Shown here in pieces: positions 31,724 through 42,538 of a DNA stretch of 64,000 nucleotides. Made by a program: the position numbers and the translations under genes. The notes below the pieces were generated by a model. The model was not told where the DNA came from. It worked only from the letters and a program-made list of their open reading frames with translations, and made no database searches. Origin of the DNA: Porpolomopsis calyptriformis (taxonomy: Eukaryota; Basidiomycota; Agaricomycetes; Agaricales; Hygrophoraceae); assembly GCA_951640195.1 (NCBI GenBank), contig OX621163.1, positions 3,348,001 through 3,412,000 of the forward strand. Reading direction: 5' to 3'. How positions within the stretch are numbered: the first letter of the stretch is position 1; every line of letters begins with the position of its first letter.

Positions 31724-34700
31724 TTGGAAACCACAGACACTGGTAGACAAATTGCTGCCAGTGCATTGATAGACTCTGGCGCCTCTGGATGCTTTATAAA
31801 CTGGAACTTCGTGCAGGAATGCGATATCCCTTTTTATCAATTGGAAGGACCAATCCCCATGTGGAACGCAGATGGGACAGACAACCGAGGAGGTCCCATC
31901 GAATATGCTGTAGACCTGTGGTTGGAGACGCCGGATTTTCCTAGGGAATGAACCCATTTGGAAGTGACAAATTTAGGAGATATGAAACAGGTTATCCTCA
32001 GCTACCCATGGCTCAAACGTAATGATCCCCTAGTTGACTGGAAGGCTGGAACACTGACTTCACGTCAGACTGTGGCCCCAACCAAGACTTCTCAGGCTGG
32101 AGTGATAGTGTCGCGAGTAGGCTCTACGTTGAATGGCGACTCCTACGCCAAGATTATCAGATTGGTCTCACTGGGAGACCATGCAAGACCCACTACTGTG
32201 GAGGAAGATATGAAGAAGTATGTGCCGAAGAAATACTGGAGGCACTGGAGGCACTGGAAGGTGTTTATGAAGACTACCTTCGATGAACTTCCCCCACGAT
32301 GACCAGAATTTGACCATGCGATCGATCTCGAACCTACCTTTAGACCCAAGATTGGAAAGGTGTACAAACTCACTGAGTACGAACAGGGAAAGCTGAATAA
32401 ATTCCTGGAGGAACAACTTGCAAGTAGACGAATATGACAATCAAACTCCAAACAAGCTGCCTTGTTCTTCTTTGCTACCAAAGGTGAAGAAGTTAATGTG
32501 CAAGGACAAGATGCTGGACTACGTCCAATCCAAGACTATCGCTATCTGAATGCTCACACGATCCCAGACACCTATCCCTTACCTCTCATCTCTGAGATCA
32601 TTCAACAGACCAAGTTATCAGAAGCAGAACTGTTCACAGTCATGGATATCCGATGGGGCTTTAACAATATTTGTATCAAAGAAGGAGACGAATGGAAAGG
32701 AGCCTTCAACACTCAACGAGGGCTGTTCGAGCCCACTGTCATGTTCTTTGGGATGCGGAACTCACCTGCCTCCTTCCAATGAATGATTGACATTCTCTTC
32801 AAAGAGGTTATCAATTCCAAACAGGTCCACATCTATATTGACGATATCTTGATCATGGGAAAGGACCTTACTGAACTCACCTATTGGACAGAATGAACTC
32901 TAGAGATCATGGAGAAGAACCAACTGTCCTGCAAACCTGTCAAGTGTCAGTTCGAGAAAAAGGAAGTGATTTATCTGGGGATGATGATCTCTAAAGGCCA
33001 CATTGCTATTAACCCCAAGAAGGTTGAGGCGATCAGAACCTGGCCTATCCCCCAGAAGAAATGAGACCTTCAATCCTTCCTTGGCACTGCCAACTTTTGG
33101 TGAAGGTTTATCAAGGATTACTCCCTGATCGCTTGTCCTCTTAATGAGCTCTTACAAAAGGATCAAGAATGGATTTGGACCCCTAGGCAACAACGTGCTT
33201 TTGATACCCTCAAGAATGCACTTACCTCTGCTCCTGTTTTGAGAACCCCGAAGCCAGACCTTCCTTACCTTCTGGAGATGGATGCCTCTGGTGTTGCACT
33301 GGGTGCAGTCTTGACCCAGAAAGAGAATGACGAAGAAGATTGGCACCCCATTGGCTTCTACTCCAAGACCCTCCTCCCAGCTGAATGAAATTACCCCACC
33401 CATGACCAAGAGCTTTTAGCCATCATATCTGCCTTGAATGAATGGAGATACCTCCTGCAAGGGACACAGCAACCCATTATGATCAAGACTGACAACCAGT
33501 CCCTCCAATACTTCATGACCAGTCATCAACTCTCTAGACGCCAGGCTAGATGGTCTGAGTTTTTAGCTCACTTTTGGTTCAGAATCAGCTACCAGCCTAG
33601 AATCAAGAATAAGGCTGATGGACTCTCCAAACATCCAGATCATTACCCGGAGTCTTATGAGGAGGTGGAGGACAAGGTCCTTCTGCCAAAAGAACTTTTT
33701 GTCAATGCGCTTTTCATCAATGCAATTATCAGTTTATCATCCCCCAACTTTTTATCCAAGCTTTGCTTTCATTCCCCCCTACCCCTCGAGATCATGGCCA
33801 AAATTGAAGATCCCTTTTCTGGATACACCCACATAGATGGTATTGTGTGCGATGCTGGAGATCGTATAGTTGTGCCAAAGGACATATCTTTGCGCATGGA
33901 AATTATTTGATTGACCCACGACACACCCACTGGTGGCCATCCCGGTATTGAGAAGAAGAAGGAACTGCTCCTCCATAATTACACATGGGAAGGTGCCCCA
34001 CAAGATATCACCAATTATGTGAAGTCCTGCCTTGCTTGTCAACAGACCAAGGTTTATCCACAGAAACCCACTGGACTTCTCCAACCATTACCCCCTCCTA
34101 CTAAACCGTGGCAACAGATCACTGCTGATCTAATCGTGGAACTCCCTAATTCGAAAGGATTTGATGCTATTCTAGTTGTAGTGGATAGATTCACCAAACG
34201 GGCTCACTTCATCCCAACAACTGGAAACCTATCTGCTAAAGGAACTGCTGCGCTGTTTCAAGAACATGTCTGGAAGCACCATGGATGGCCAGAGAAGATC
34301 ATTACTGATCGAGGAACCCAATTCTCATCGAAATTCGCTACGTTATTGAACAAACTCCTAGGAACCACTTCTGGACTTTCTACCGCCTATCACCCCCAAA
34401 CAGATGGACAAACTGAACGAACCAATCAAGAGTTAGAGCAGTACGTACGGCTCTACACTAACTTCATGCAAGACGATTGGAAAGATTGGTTAGCTCCAGC
34501 GGAGTTCGCTTATAACAACTGAGAACATTCCTCCACTCACTAATCCCCCTTCTGGCTTGAATATGGCCAACACCCTCACACCCCCTTATCAGTTCCAACC
34601 CAAACCTCAAATCCCGATGCCAACAAGTTTTACGTGCAGCTTACTAGAGCTAGAGAGAACACTGAAGAGTCTCTTCAAAAGACCGCTAACTCAATGAAGC

Positions 34701-35182
34701 TCTATGCCGATTGAAAACGTCAAAAGGAACCCACATTTTACGAAGGACAAAGGGTCTGGCTTGATGCCAAGAATTTGAAAACTGGCTGGCCCGCAAAGAA
34801 ACTGGATGTCCGCCGGCTCGGACCTTTTATAATCCTAAAACAAGTATTGCCTGTGGCTTACTGACTAAAGCTACCACTGTCATGGAGGATTCATCCCGTG
34901 TTTCACGTTTTGCTACTCAAGGCTCTAGAAGAGAATCTCGATCTCCACCCCCTGATCGGAGAAGATGACAATCTCCGACCACCTCCAGATGTGATCGAAG
35001 GAGAGCCTGAGTATGAAGTGGAACGTATCTTAAATCACACCCCAGGAAAATGAAACTGACAATACTTAATCAAGTGGAAAGGCTACCCAATAGAGGCAGC
35101 CACCTGGGAACCACGATGGAACCTCAAGCATGCAAAAGATGTCTTAATGAATTATGAAAAGTCTATTCAAGCGGCGACTTAA
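31724..35182 (+). pseudogene. TE-H pol: protease, RT, RNase H, integrase, chromodomain (stops only, no frameshift)
   Basis: One frame throughout. Protease DSGASGCF near 31,769 is intact. RT has YIDDILI near 32,835. RNase H starts near 33,278 (EMDASGVALGAV). Integrase has the HHCC region 33,930-34,060, ADLIVELP with the first Asp near 34,123, TDRGTQF near 34,307 and HPQTDGQTE near 34,390. The chromodomain is near 35,005-35,150 (EPEYEVERI ... YLIKWKGYPIEAATWEP). About fourteen internal stops are TGA and one is TAA; none is TAG. Catalytic residues are otherwise preserved, so decay is recent and of one chemical type. Confidence 0.93.
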
Positions 35183-35296
35183 CTCTCTTTCACGAATACT
35201 ACTGACATCACGATCGTTAAATCTCCTTTTCTCCTTTTCAATCTCCGACAATTATAAGGACTTCCCCTTCCCGACAATCATCAAAAGAAGCACGAA

Positions 35297-35989
35297 ATGC
35301 CCCGCCAAGTTCTTTATGCCCACAAGTCGACTGGGAGGCGTCCACCCCAAGGGAACCCCACTGCTTCTACCTCCAACCCCCCCCCTAATTCTTCTTCCTC
35401 CTCTTCCTTGTCCGACAGTGTCTTGGTTACCCGACGGTTCAAAAAGCCGAAACGATGTACCAATACTATTGACAAGCTGGGACGAAATTGTAACTACCGA
35501 GGGCTCCCCTTTGCCAAGGTCGAGCACCTATCTGGGTGCCCTGAGACCTACATCCCATTTATTTCTGGAGCATGTTGATGCGAACTCAACTACAACCATT
35601 ACTGGTACACGTTCGACAAGGACAGCGACTTTGACGACAAGAAGAATCAACTTGAAGATTAGCTGGAGATGTACCAAGTTGGGTGCCAACTTTTGATGGT
35701 TATACCAGACCAGGACGAATCCGATGTCACCACCCCCACTATCCCCAAAGACCCCATCTCGCACCGCATCCATCGCGTTGCCGACCAACTCTATACTGCC
35801 CGGAATGGGTACCGCTCGATGATGGATGCCAAGTATGAAAGGATCCTTGACCTGGAGGAGAATGCTGTAATGTGTAGGGAGCTGGCTGAAACTTGGTTGC
35901 GATGTGCCCAGGAGTTGGACAGCCGTTACCACTGGTTTGACCCAGATAGACACCTGCTTCAACCCCCAGTTTATGATGGCGCGACCTAG
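35297..35989 (+). pseudogene. TE-H accessory ORF3 (231-codon frame, unknown, broken)
   Basis: ATG 35297 opens a frame behind the chromodomain that runs to TAG at 35,987-35,989, with one TGA near 35,577 and one TAG near 35,661. N-terminal half: Ser/Pro-rich, then Cys-containing sequence (KRCTNTIDKLGRNCNYRG; SGCPETY; ACxCELNY). C-terminal half: helical and charged (YERILDLEENAVMCRELAET). No transmembrane segment and no similarity that I can see to the TE-F ORF3. Confidence 0.55.
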
Positions 35990-36268
35990 GGAGTGGATGC
36001 TGTTCCCTAATGAACAGTATTCCTTATGCCTCCCTTCTGGATGTGTGGTTAGAGAAGGTGACATCTACTAGAGAGTTGAGGAAAAGTATACCTAGTGGAT
36101 AGTCTTTGATCCGACAACTATCCACTCATCCCTCCTCTTCATTGCTCACCCATCTCATCACCCCTCTACCCACCTCTACTACCCCTTTACACCTCCCCTT
36201 GACATCCTTCCTTCGCTTCGAAGGGTCTTCTCAAAATTCGGGATGAATTTCCTTTTTGTGGAGGTGAA

Positions 36269-36627
36269 TGTCAGAGATATATTTTTTCTTTTTCCTTTGC
36301 TCATCTATTCCCATTTACATCAGACAGTTTACATCAATAACCACTTAGCCACCCAAGCTCCACTTAGTAATAGAAGGTGACCAAGCCATATCTATATTTA
36401 GTCTACCATCACTCTCCTTATCTACATGACTCATCCATAGTCGTTACGACTCACACGTAGTCAGTATGACTCATACTTAGCTAGTATATAAAGCTAGTAG
36501 TAGATAGACTTAGGATAAGTCTGTTTCTTTCATTAACACCCCAATCAGTAGTCTTCCAACCCTTTAAAACCCTACACCCAGAGCCTGAAGTAAAACCTTG
36601 CGATCAACCCTAGACTGCTGTCTAACA
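36269..36627 (+). repeat. TE-H 3' LTR
   Basis: Copy of 29659-30017, followed directly by ACAGC. The 35,990-36,268 spacer before it has no gene that I can support. Confidence 0.94.
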
Positions 36628-36632
36628 ACAGC

Positions 36633-36975
36633 AAAATCATTCTTCAGATCATATCAGAGTACTAGAAAATCATATTGTAATCAATCTACCCTCATTGGGA
36701 CTGCTATTCTCTTACCACATTGATAGAGAGCTTGTGGTTCTTGTGAAATCTAGGTTCCTGCATTGTATAAGGTCTCATCTTAAAAAGGGAACTTCCCTTA
36801 TATTTCAGGACATAGTTTTCATATCGGAGGCACTACAGAATTGTTATTGAATAAAGTGGATCCTCAGGTGGTTCAGGTGATGGGCCGCTGGTTATCCAAT
36901 GCATTCTTGAGATACTGGAGATTAGTAGACATCTTAGGACTACTACATACAGAATTATTACCTGTATCTTAGGTA
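36633..36975 (+). pseudogene. TE-E tyrosine recombinase, C-terminal catalytic part (broken)
   Basis: The reading GHSFxIGGTTELLL (36,808-36,850) followed by VMGRWLSNAFLRYWR (about 36,872-36,920) is the hallmark C-terminus of fungal DIRS-type tyrosine recombinases. The nucleophile Tyr (TAC 36,913-36,915) and the His (36,811-36,813) are present. The second catalytic Arg of the H-x-x-R box is His (CAT 36,820-36,822). The frame ends at TAG near 36,973. The terminal repeats of TE-E were not identified. Confidence 0.85.
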
Positions 36976-37090
36976 GTTGGTGATTCTCTTTCAGTGATAG
37001 TTCTTGCAGGTGTGTGCGCAGCACAGGGCTTCAGCACAGGGTCTGTCTTTTGGGCGTTTTTCCTCTGCACTATGTCTGACACACACCTAG

Positions 37091-37305
37091 CAACTAGTCT
37101 AACTAGTGCTCCCCCATCTCGGGATAGGTGATCAAGCATAGAATTCTAGTCTAGATACATCATACCTCTGTGCACGCACACTGGCACAAGTACCAAGTAG
37201 AGTGAGGCAAAGCAGAACAATGCTGGACTTGTGACATAGTGGGCCCTTGGTATTATCCAAGGGCCCTTACTTCCCAACCACTATCTAGCACAACAAGTCT
37301 ATGAC
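37091..37305. repeat. Dispersed repeat, copy 1 (CpG-poor)
   Basis: About 215 bp alignable with 50147-50348 (shared GGATAGGTGATC, then CACGCAC ... GGCACAAGT, AGAGTGA.GCAA, TTACTTCC..ACCA). It contains a perfect 10-bp stem hairpin, GGGCCCTTGG/CCAAGGGCCC, at 37,241-37,266. Class unknown; no coding capacity. Confidence 0.7.
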
Positions 37306-37790
37306 ATCATGCTACCCACCCTCCCTAGCCTCTTTGGCCATTGATTACCTATCTGTGTGTCTTCCATGGGCATTTTTCAGTCACCACTATCTTAGCTGAA
37401 TAGGCTCCAAGATTGTGATTTTTTTTTTGGCTGGGGTTGTAACTTGGCAATTCTGTACCAAATGCACTCTTAGTGACAGCAGAAGAGATGGTAATGTTGA
37501 TCATGCTCCAGGAAGGGCACACACAGAGTAGCAAAGTCAAGGATTCTCCTTTATGGAGCTAGGAATAAAGTCAAGAAAGCTTGTTTTACAAGAATGTAGT
37601 GAGTGATGCAGATGGCAAGGGTTTCAAGTAGGCAGCATCATAGTTCTCAGAATGAAGTTATTATCTGCTTCAAGAATTGATGGCTGAGAATCGAAAGGGA
37701 TATGAGAGCTGATTCTTTCCAATGCCAATGTCAGGCTCAAGTTACCGCCTTGAAGGTGGTAAGTCCTTCCTATAGTTAACTCGAATCAAA
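37306..37790. other. No gene supported; transition between repeats and host genes
   Basis: AT-rich with short ORFs only and a T10 run near 37,420. No recognisable coding or terminal repeat signal. Confidence 0.4.
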
Positions 37791-37976
37791 TTACAAACTC
37801 ACGAAATGAGCCGGGTCTTGGAAATCGTTGGTAGTGCGAGACGGGTACGGGTAGTAACGCCAACCAAAGGCAACGACAGGTTTGAAGTCGAACGAGCACT
37901 GTACCCATTTGGGTAATTCTGATGATGATCCAAATAGACGCATCAGGCGACCTAGAGTGGACGCATCAGCGGACAA
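37791..37976 (-). CDS. Possible first exon of an unidentified gene, or a gene fragment
   Basis: Minus ATG at 37,976 opens 61 codons of host-like composition (CpG-rich, no decay). A GTGAGT donor is placed after AHF at about 37,799. No convincing second exon follows toward 37,300, where repeat sequence begins, so this may be a gene truncated by the transposon cluster. Product not recognised. Confidence 0.3.
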   Translation of the reverse strand: MSADASTLGRLMRLFGSSSELPKWVQCSFDFKPVVAFGWRYYPYPSRTTNDFQDPAHFVSL

Positions 37977-38250
37977 AAGTAGACGTTATTCGTTTGAGGC
38001 GAGGGTAACTGGTGGCTGATGATGAGGCCGCAGGGGGAAACGATTTAAACGGATTGAGAGGGCTACTGCGAGCGATCAGAATCAGCGGGACCGGAACGGA
38101 CGGAGCGGAATGCCGTAAATTACCATGTAAAGTGTAAATTTCTTAATGTGGTTACTAAGGATTGGAGACGGAATGGTGCCGATCCCGTTTGTGCTCACAC
38201 GACTGGCGTGGGGAAGGGGGGAGGCGATCACGGCAAGGCCAACACAATTG

Positions 38251-38356
38251 AAGGCGGGAGAGAAGGGGGGGGGCATGGAGGAAGAGCACGTTGTAACGGC
38301 GATGCAATAGACATGCATCGCCGTTACAACGTGCCTCCATGCCCTCTCTCCCGCCT
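38251..38356. repeat. Long hairpin (inverted repeat)
   Basis: The inner arms GCACGTTGTAACGGCGATGC and its complement pair perfectly around a short loop near 38,308-38,313. The outer arms GGCGGGAGAGA...GCATGGAG and CTCCATGC...TCTCTCCCGCC extend the stem to about 45 bp, with a bulge in a G9 run on the left. It could be a small MITE or the core of a foldback repeat. No target duplication identified. Confidence 0.75.
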
Positions 38357-39219
38357 AGGCAATACGTCATTCCAGGAACGAGTGGGTGAAATGAGGTAAG
38401 GCGAGGTGACCGGGCCGCAACCGTCACAGATGGGACCTCGCGGAAGCAGTGGGTGATGAAGGGGATGGGAGAGTTGACTGGTTGTGGGATGGGCGGTTAA
38501 TTAGAGGGCTATGCGCGGGAGAGAAGAGGATTGAATTAAGGCTGCGCACTGAATTACATAAATTGGCGATGGACGGGATCATATAACCCCAGTGGTGCGC
38601 CTTGATGTGGGACATCAGGCACGGCTGCCGCGCGTTCCCCATGAGGCGGGCGTAACGGATTGGTGATTTTTTGGATGATGAGTTGGTAAGGAAGGTGATT
38701 GAGCGGGAGGTCGGAAGGTAGGGGAGAAGGGGCGTATTTTGGCGAGGTTGGCGAGGTTGGCAGAATTGACGCGAGTGAGTGCATGAGTGATCGGATTGCA
38801 GGCAATTCCTATTGGGGAGTAGAAGAGAATGAGGCGGGTTAGGGACCCCGAAATGGTGAAGTGAGAATAATTCGTACTGGTCGTTACCGCTGCGACGATG
38901 ACCGCTGTTCAGGTTGGATGTGCCACGATTGCTATGACAATGAGGATCCCGTCGGTGTGAACGAAGACGAAAAGTCGGTGACCGAACGGTGATCGGGGTC
39001 TCAATTTACACGTGATACGGTACCGACTTTTTAAATTAAAGTTAAGGGTATATTTCCAAAAAAGGTAATTTATTCCGTAAGTTGGCCGGACGACTAAAAT
39101 AAAAATAAAATAAATTTTATATATAATTTTTTTTCTATTTATTTAATGTCTTTCATCAATCCGATCCCCCGTCTCTCCGTCCTCTTCTCAATCTCTCACT
39201 CATCTTTGCTCTTCGTCAT

Positions 39220-39250
<31 letters not shown>

Positions 39251-39263
39251 AACGACAACGACC
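38357..39263. promoter_or_regulatory. Intergenic region and probable promoter of the GATA-like gene
   Basis: No gene seen. The last 250 bp are AT-rich, with TTTTATATATAAT at about 39,115-39,128, roughly 140 bp before the ATG. A run of ACGACGACG/ACAACGACGAC repeats leads into the start codon. Confidence 0.4.
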
Positions 39264-42158
39264 ATGTCTGCTTCCCCTCAACTCCAATCCGCCACTCAAG
39301 TTCCCTCCCTCCCTCGTCCGACTTCAGCAAACATCTCCGCCAATTCTCCCACTTATGCCGCTCACGCCCAGCTAGCCAGCTTGCTCTCTGACAACTACCT
39401 TGAAATAGATTCCCTCCGTCGCGAACTCGCCGCAACAAAGAAACGTGCTGATCAAGCAGAGCGTCTCCTCAACACCTACACCCAACCCACTTCCACCACA
39501 GCCGGCACTATACCCACTCTCCAGATCCCAGAACCTGCCATCCGAGAGTACGAGGCCCGCATAGATCGCGCAGAGGCCGCTCGCGAAGAAGCCGACTCTC
39601 GACGACGCGTCATTTCCGATGCCTGGATTCAACTCGACCGTCATCTCGTCTCTCTCGAATGTCATGCCTCCGACGCCCGCGCCACTTTTGCTCGTACCCT
39701 CTCCGACGCCCCTACCCATCCTTCCCTCCAACCCCTCTCTCTTATCCCTCACCCCCTCCCTCCCTTTCTTCCCCACCAACAACACGCCCTATACCAGCCA
39801 CTTAACATGCCTCCACCCCCACACGCCTTGAGAACCCACCCACCCCCGCCTCGATCGTCCTCCTTGCGCACTTCTGCTACACTGCCCCATCCCACGACCC
39901 CGTTTTCCAATATCCCTCTCCCTCCCCCTCCTAATCCTAATCTCCATCCTCCAAACCGTGATCGTGTCAGACCAAGACCAAACAGCCCCGATGACTCTCT
40001 TAATATCCCAGGACAACCTCCTTCAAAAAAGTCCCGACCCGATCGCAGCCGTGAACACGGTGCAGAGCGCAGGACAAACGAAGACCGTGCCACTTTTCCC
40101 GAATCTGTCAGTCAAATTTTGTTTTCGGCCCTATCTCTATTTTTGACCGTGCACAAGTCCTTTTTTCTCTTTATTGTATTTTTTTTTTACAAAAATTAAA
40201 GCTAACTGTCTCTACCTCAGCCCGCCCACACTCACTCCCTTCACCCGCCACCCTCCGACCAACTCCCTCCAATTGGAACACACAATGTCTACTCCCCCGC
40301 CCCGCATTCCTTCAAAGGCAATGACCAGGAAACTGAAGAATCACACCATTACCATCAACGCCAACGCCTTACATACGATCCCTCTCACCTTCCTACCAAT
40401 GATCCCTCATTGCGGCCACGCCCGCACCGTGAACGACGCCATCATCATCGCGGCCGTCGTCTCTCACGCTCTGGCTCTGGCGCGTCCCACTCACGAAGTC
40501 GATCGAGCGCGAGTTCGTTAAGCATTGACGAAATGCTCTTACAAGCCTCTACAGGGGCAGATGATCCAGACCGACGTGGCAATGGAAACAACAATTTGAA
40601 TGGCTCCGCCTCAGGTTCTGTCCCAACCCCACCACCCTCCGGGACATTGCGCCAGCATTCATCTCACCACAAACAACGTCCCGCGACGCAATCCGAACCA
40701 GGTTACCCCCATTCCTATTCCAACTCCCGTCTCCGACCTGATTCACCTTCGTCAGACTACCACCGTCACCATTCAGCCACCCGCCCACCACGCAGTACTC
40801 ATCCTCAATCCCACCAAAATGTCATGACCGGGCCTGGCATGAATCCTGACGGTGGCGCTGGGCCCCTACCGCAGCCAGGCCAGTTGCAGACGTATCAGAC
40901 CCATGTCTTTGCACCTGTGGTAACTGGCGCACCAATGAAGAAGACCAAGTTTGCCAGTGGCGGTGGGAGCCTCGCCAGACTCTCCCCAGTTACTTCTGCA
41001 GGTGTTCCCCTGGGATCTGTGATGGGTAGCAACTCGAGTCCGAATGTTATTTCGGTTGCAAGTAAGTTGTCGCAAGCTTGGTTGTTTTAAAAGCATCCGC
41101 ACTAAATTTTTTCCAAGCTGAAATTGGTCCATCCCCACCCACAAGCTACCCTGCGACAAACGAGCAAGGTCAGCGCATCTGCCGGCAATGCGGCCTACCT
41201 GGAAGATACAAGGACGGCAAATGTGTTGAAAAATGGGGCCCAGGACCTCATGGCCCTGGGACGGTGTGCGATCGGTAGGTATTTAGTCTGTCATCTAAAG
41301 ACGACTCAATTCCGACTATCGGATAGGTGCCGTAAAAAGATGAAACGCGTCGAACGACGCGGAACACTAGAACCTCATCAACAACTACAGCAGCAAGCGA
41401 GCAATCTCTCGATGCCAATTGTTGCTTCGCCTCTTCCCATTCGCCAATCTTCCTTACATCAACGCAACGCCCCAATGCCCAGCTCGCAAAACTCGGACAG
41501 ATCGGTTCATCGATCGGATACTCTGATTGTCCCCACTTCGACGACTGAAAATCCTAGTGGACAAGTCGGCCCAGGAGGCACCCAGATTATATCTACTCCA
41601 CAACCTTCCTACTCCTCACAGAGTCGGTCTTCCTCGGCCACTAAAATCGTGCGAGCAACGCGCCCTTCCCCACCGTCCATCACGACCTTGAATGACGGCG
41701 AAGGTGATGTAGCCGATCGAGAGGATCGCAGTCGAGTGGTGGGTCCTGGTTCCGCGCAGAGCCGCCCAAGCTCTCGGGATGAGCGAAGAGTGGGAGGACA
41801 CCGTCCTGGGATCGCACCCTCGACGACAGAGGAAGCAAAGAGCGGAACCGGATCGCCTCCGACAATCGTTCCTTCCAAACGTTCACCTCTCTCGGACCAT
41901 TCTCTGTCGACCAGCGGCAAGAACAAGTCAGCCCCTCGGCAGGCAGCTGGAGGTGACACCGATGTAGACGCCGATGCTGATGCAGATGCTGAGGCTGAGC
42001 CAGACATGGATGTAGAGGCTGAGGCTGAGGCTGAGGCGGAGGCGGAGGCTGATGTTGATGCTGACGCTGACGCTGAGTTGATCGAAGCTGTGCATGCTGC
42101 TGAAGCAAACAGTTCGGGAGGCCATGGAAGTGCATGGTTGAAAAATGAAGATTTATAG
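39264..42158 (+). CDS. GATA-like zinc-finger protein (890 aa, four exons)
   Basis: Exons 39264-40106, 40221-41061, 41118-41274 and 41327-42158 join with matching phases (891 codons). Introns are 114, 56 and 52 bp, all GT-AG; the first has a CTAAC branch site. Residues about 40-140 are helical/coiled coil (LRRELAATKKRADQAERLL). A long disordered Pro/Ser/His-rich region follows. The finger lies at residues 583-615: CRQC-X25-CDRC, with WGPGPHGPGTVCDRC resembling the second half of a GATA finger and basic residues (RKKMKRVERRG) after it. The C-terminus is an acidic Asp/Ala/Glu repeat. Inference: a nuclear DNA-binding regulator. The X25 loop is longer than in standard GATA fingers (17-20), so DNA specificity is uncertain. 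The alternative is another treble-clef-type zinc protein. Confidence 0.85.
41960..42080 (+). repeat. GCTGAG/GCTGAC hexanucleotide repeat in coding sequence
   Basis: Imperfect 6-bp repeats encoding Asp-Ala/Glu-Ala pairs near the C-terminus of the GATA-like protein. The antisense frame is also open here, which explains a spurious long minus ORF. Confidence 0.8.
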
Positions 42159-42538
42159 GCCCCAAGAATGTTTTTTCTCCCTTGTCTCGTTCGTTTACAG
42201 GTTCTTCGCTCGTTTACAGGTTTCAAAAGTCTGTCCGATTTTTTTTGTTTGGCGAACAATAGATGCTTTCCTCGTTGTCTGTTCTCTCTGTGCCCTGCAA
42301 AATTTATCAAAAAAAAAAAGTGATGCTCGTTTGGCGTGGATCTGTTACATAAAGCAGGTGAGTTCATTTACCACAGGCTCGGTCCTTCCTTACTGTGGTA
42401 TAGATAAGACGCGAATGGTCAGGTACAATTCAGCTCAGCGAATACATACATCAACTCGACCCTGCTCGCTTAGCGAGGAGCCACTCCACAACGTTCCTGA
42501 ATAACCCCCCACTCCCGAGCCCGCCTTGACACTCCACA

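Larger units (their letters stand above)
29659..36627 (+). mobile_element. TE-H: full-length Ty3/gypsy chromodomain retrotransposon inserted in TE-E
   Basis: Two 359-bp LTRs (29659-30017, 36269-36627) and target duplication ACAGC (29654-29658, 36628-36632). Internal order: self-priming site, gag, a single 1,153-codon pol frame, chromodomain, then an extra 3' ORF. Ten LTR differences by eye, all at six CpG-derived dinucleotides. Coding frames are intact in length but carry many TGA stops. It interrupts the catalytic domain of the TE-E recombinase. Confidence 0.94.

Noticed and set aside
31724..35182. TGA read as arginine or tryptophan (altered genetic code)
   Set aside because: Host genes here end in TGA (RVB1, metallothionein), and the TGA codons occur only in decayed elements at CpG-derived positions.
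37091..37305. tRNA-derived SINE
   Set aside because: A-box-like and B-box-like matches are in the wrong order on either strand; no tRNA head could be drawn.
39372..39785. 137-codon minus-strand ORF
   Set aside because: Shadow of the Pro-rich first exon of the GATA-like gene; Gly/Arg-rich composition is the complement of Pro/Ser codons.
41609..42367. 252-codon minus-strand ORF
   Set aside because: Antisense shadow of the acidic repeat in the GATA-like gene, which has a complete, phase-consistent exon model on the plus strand.
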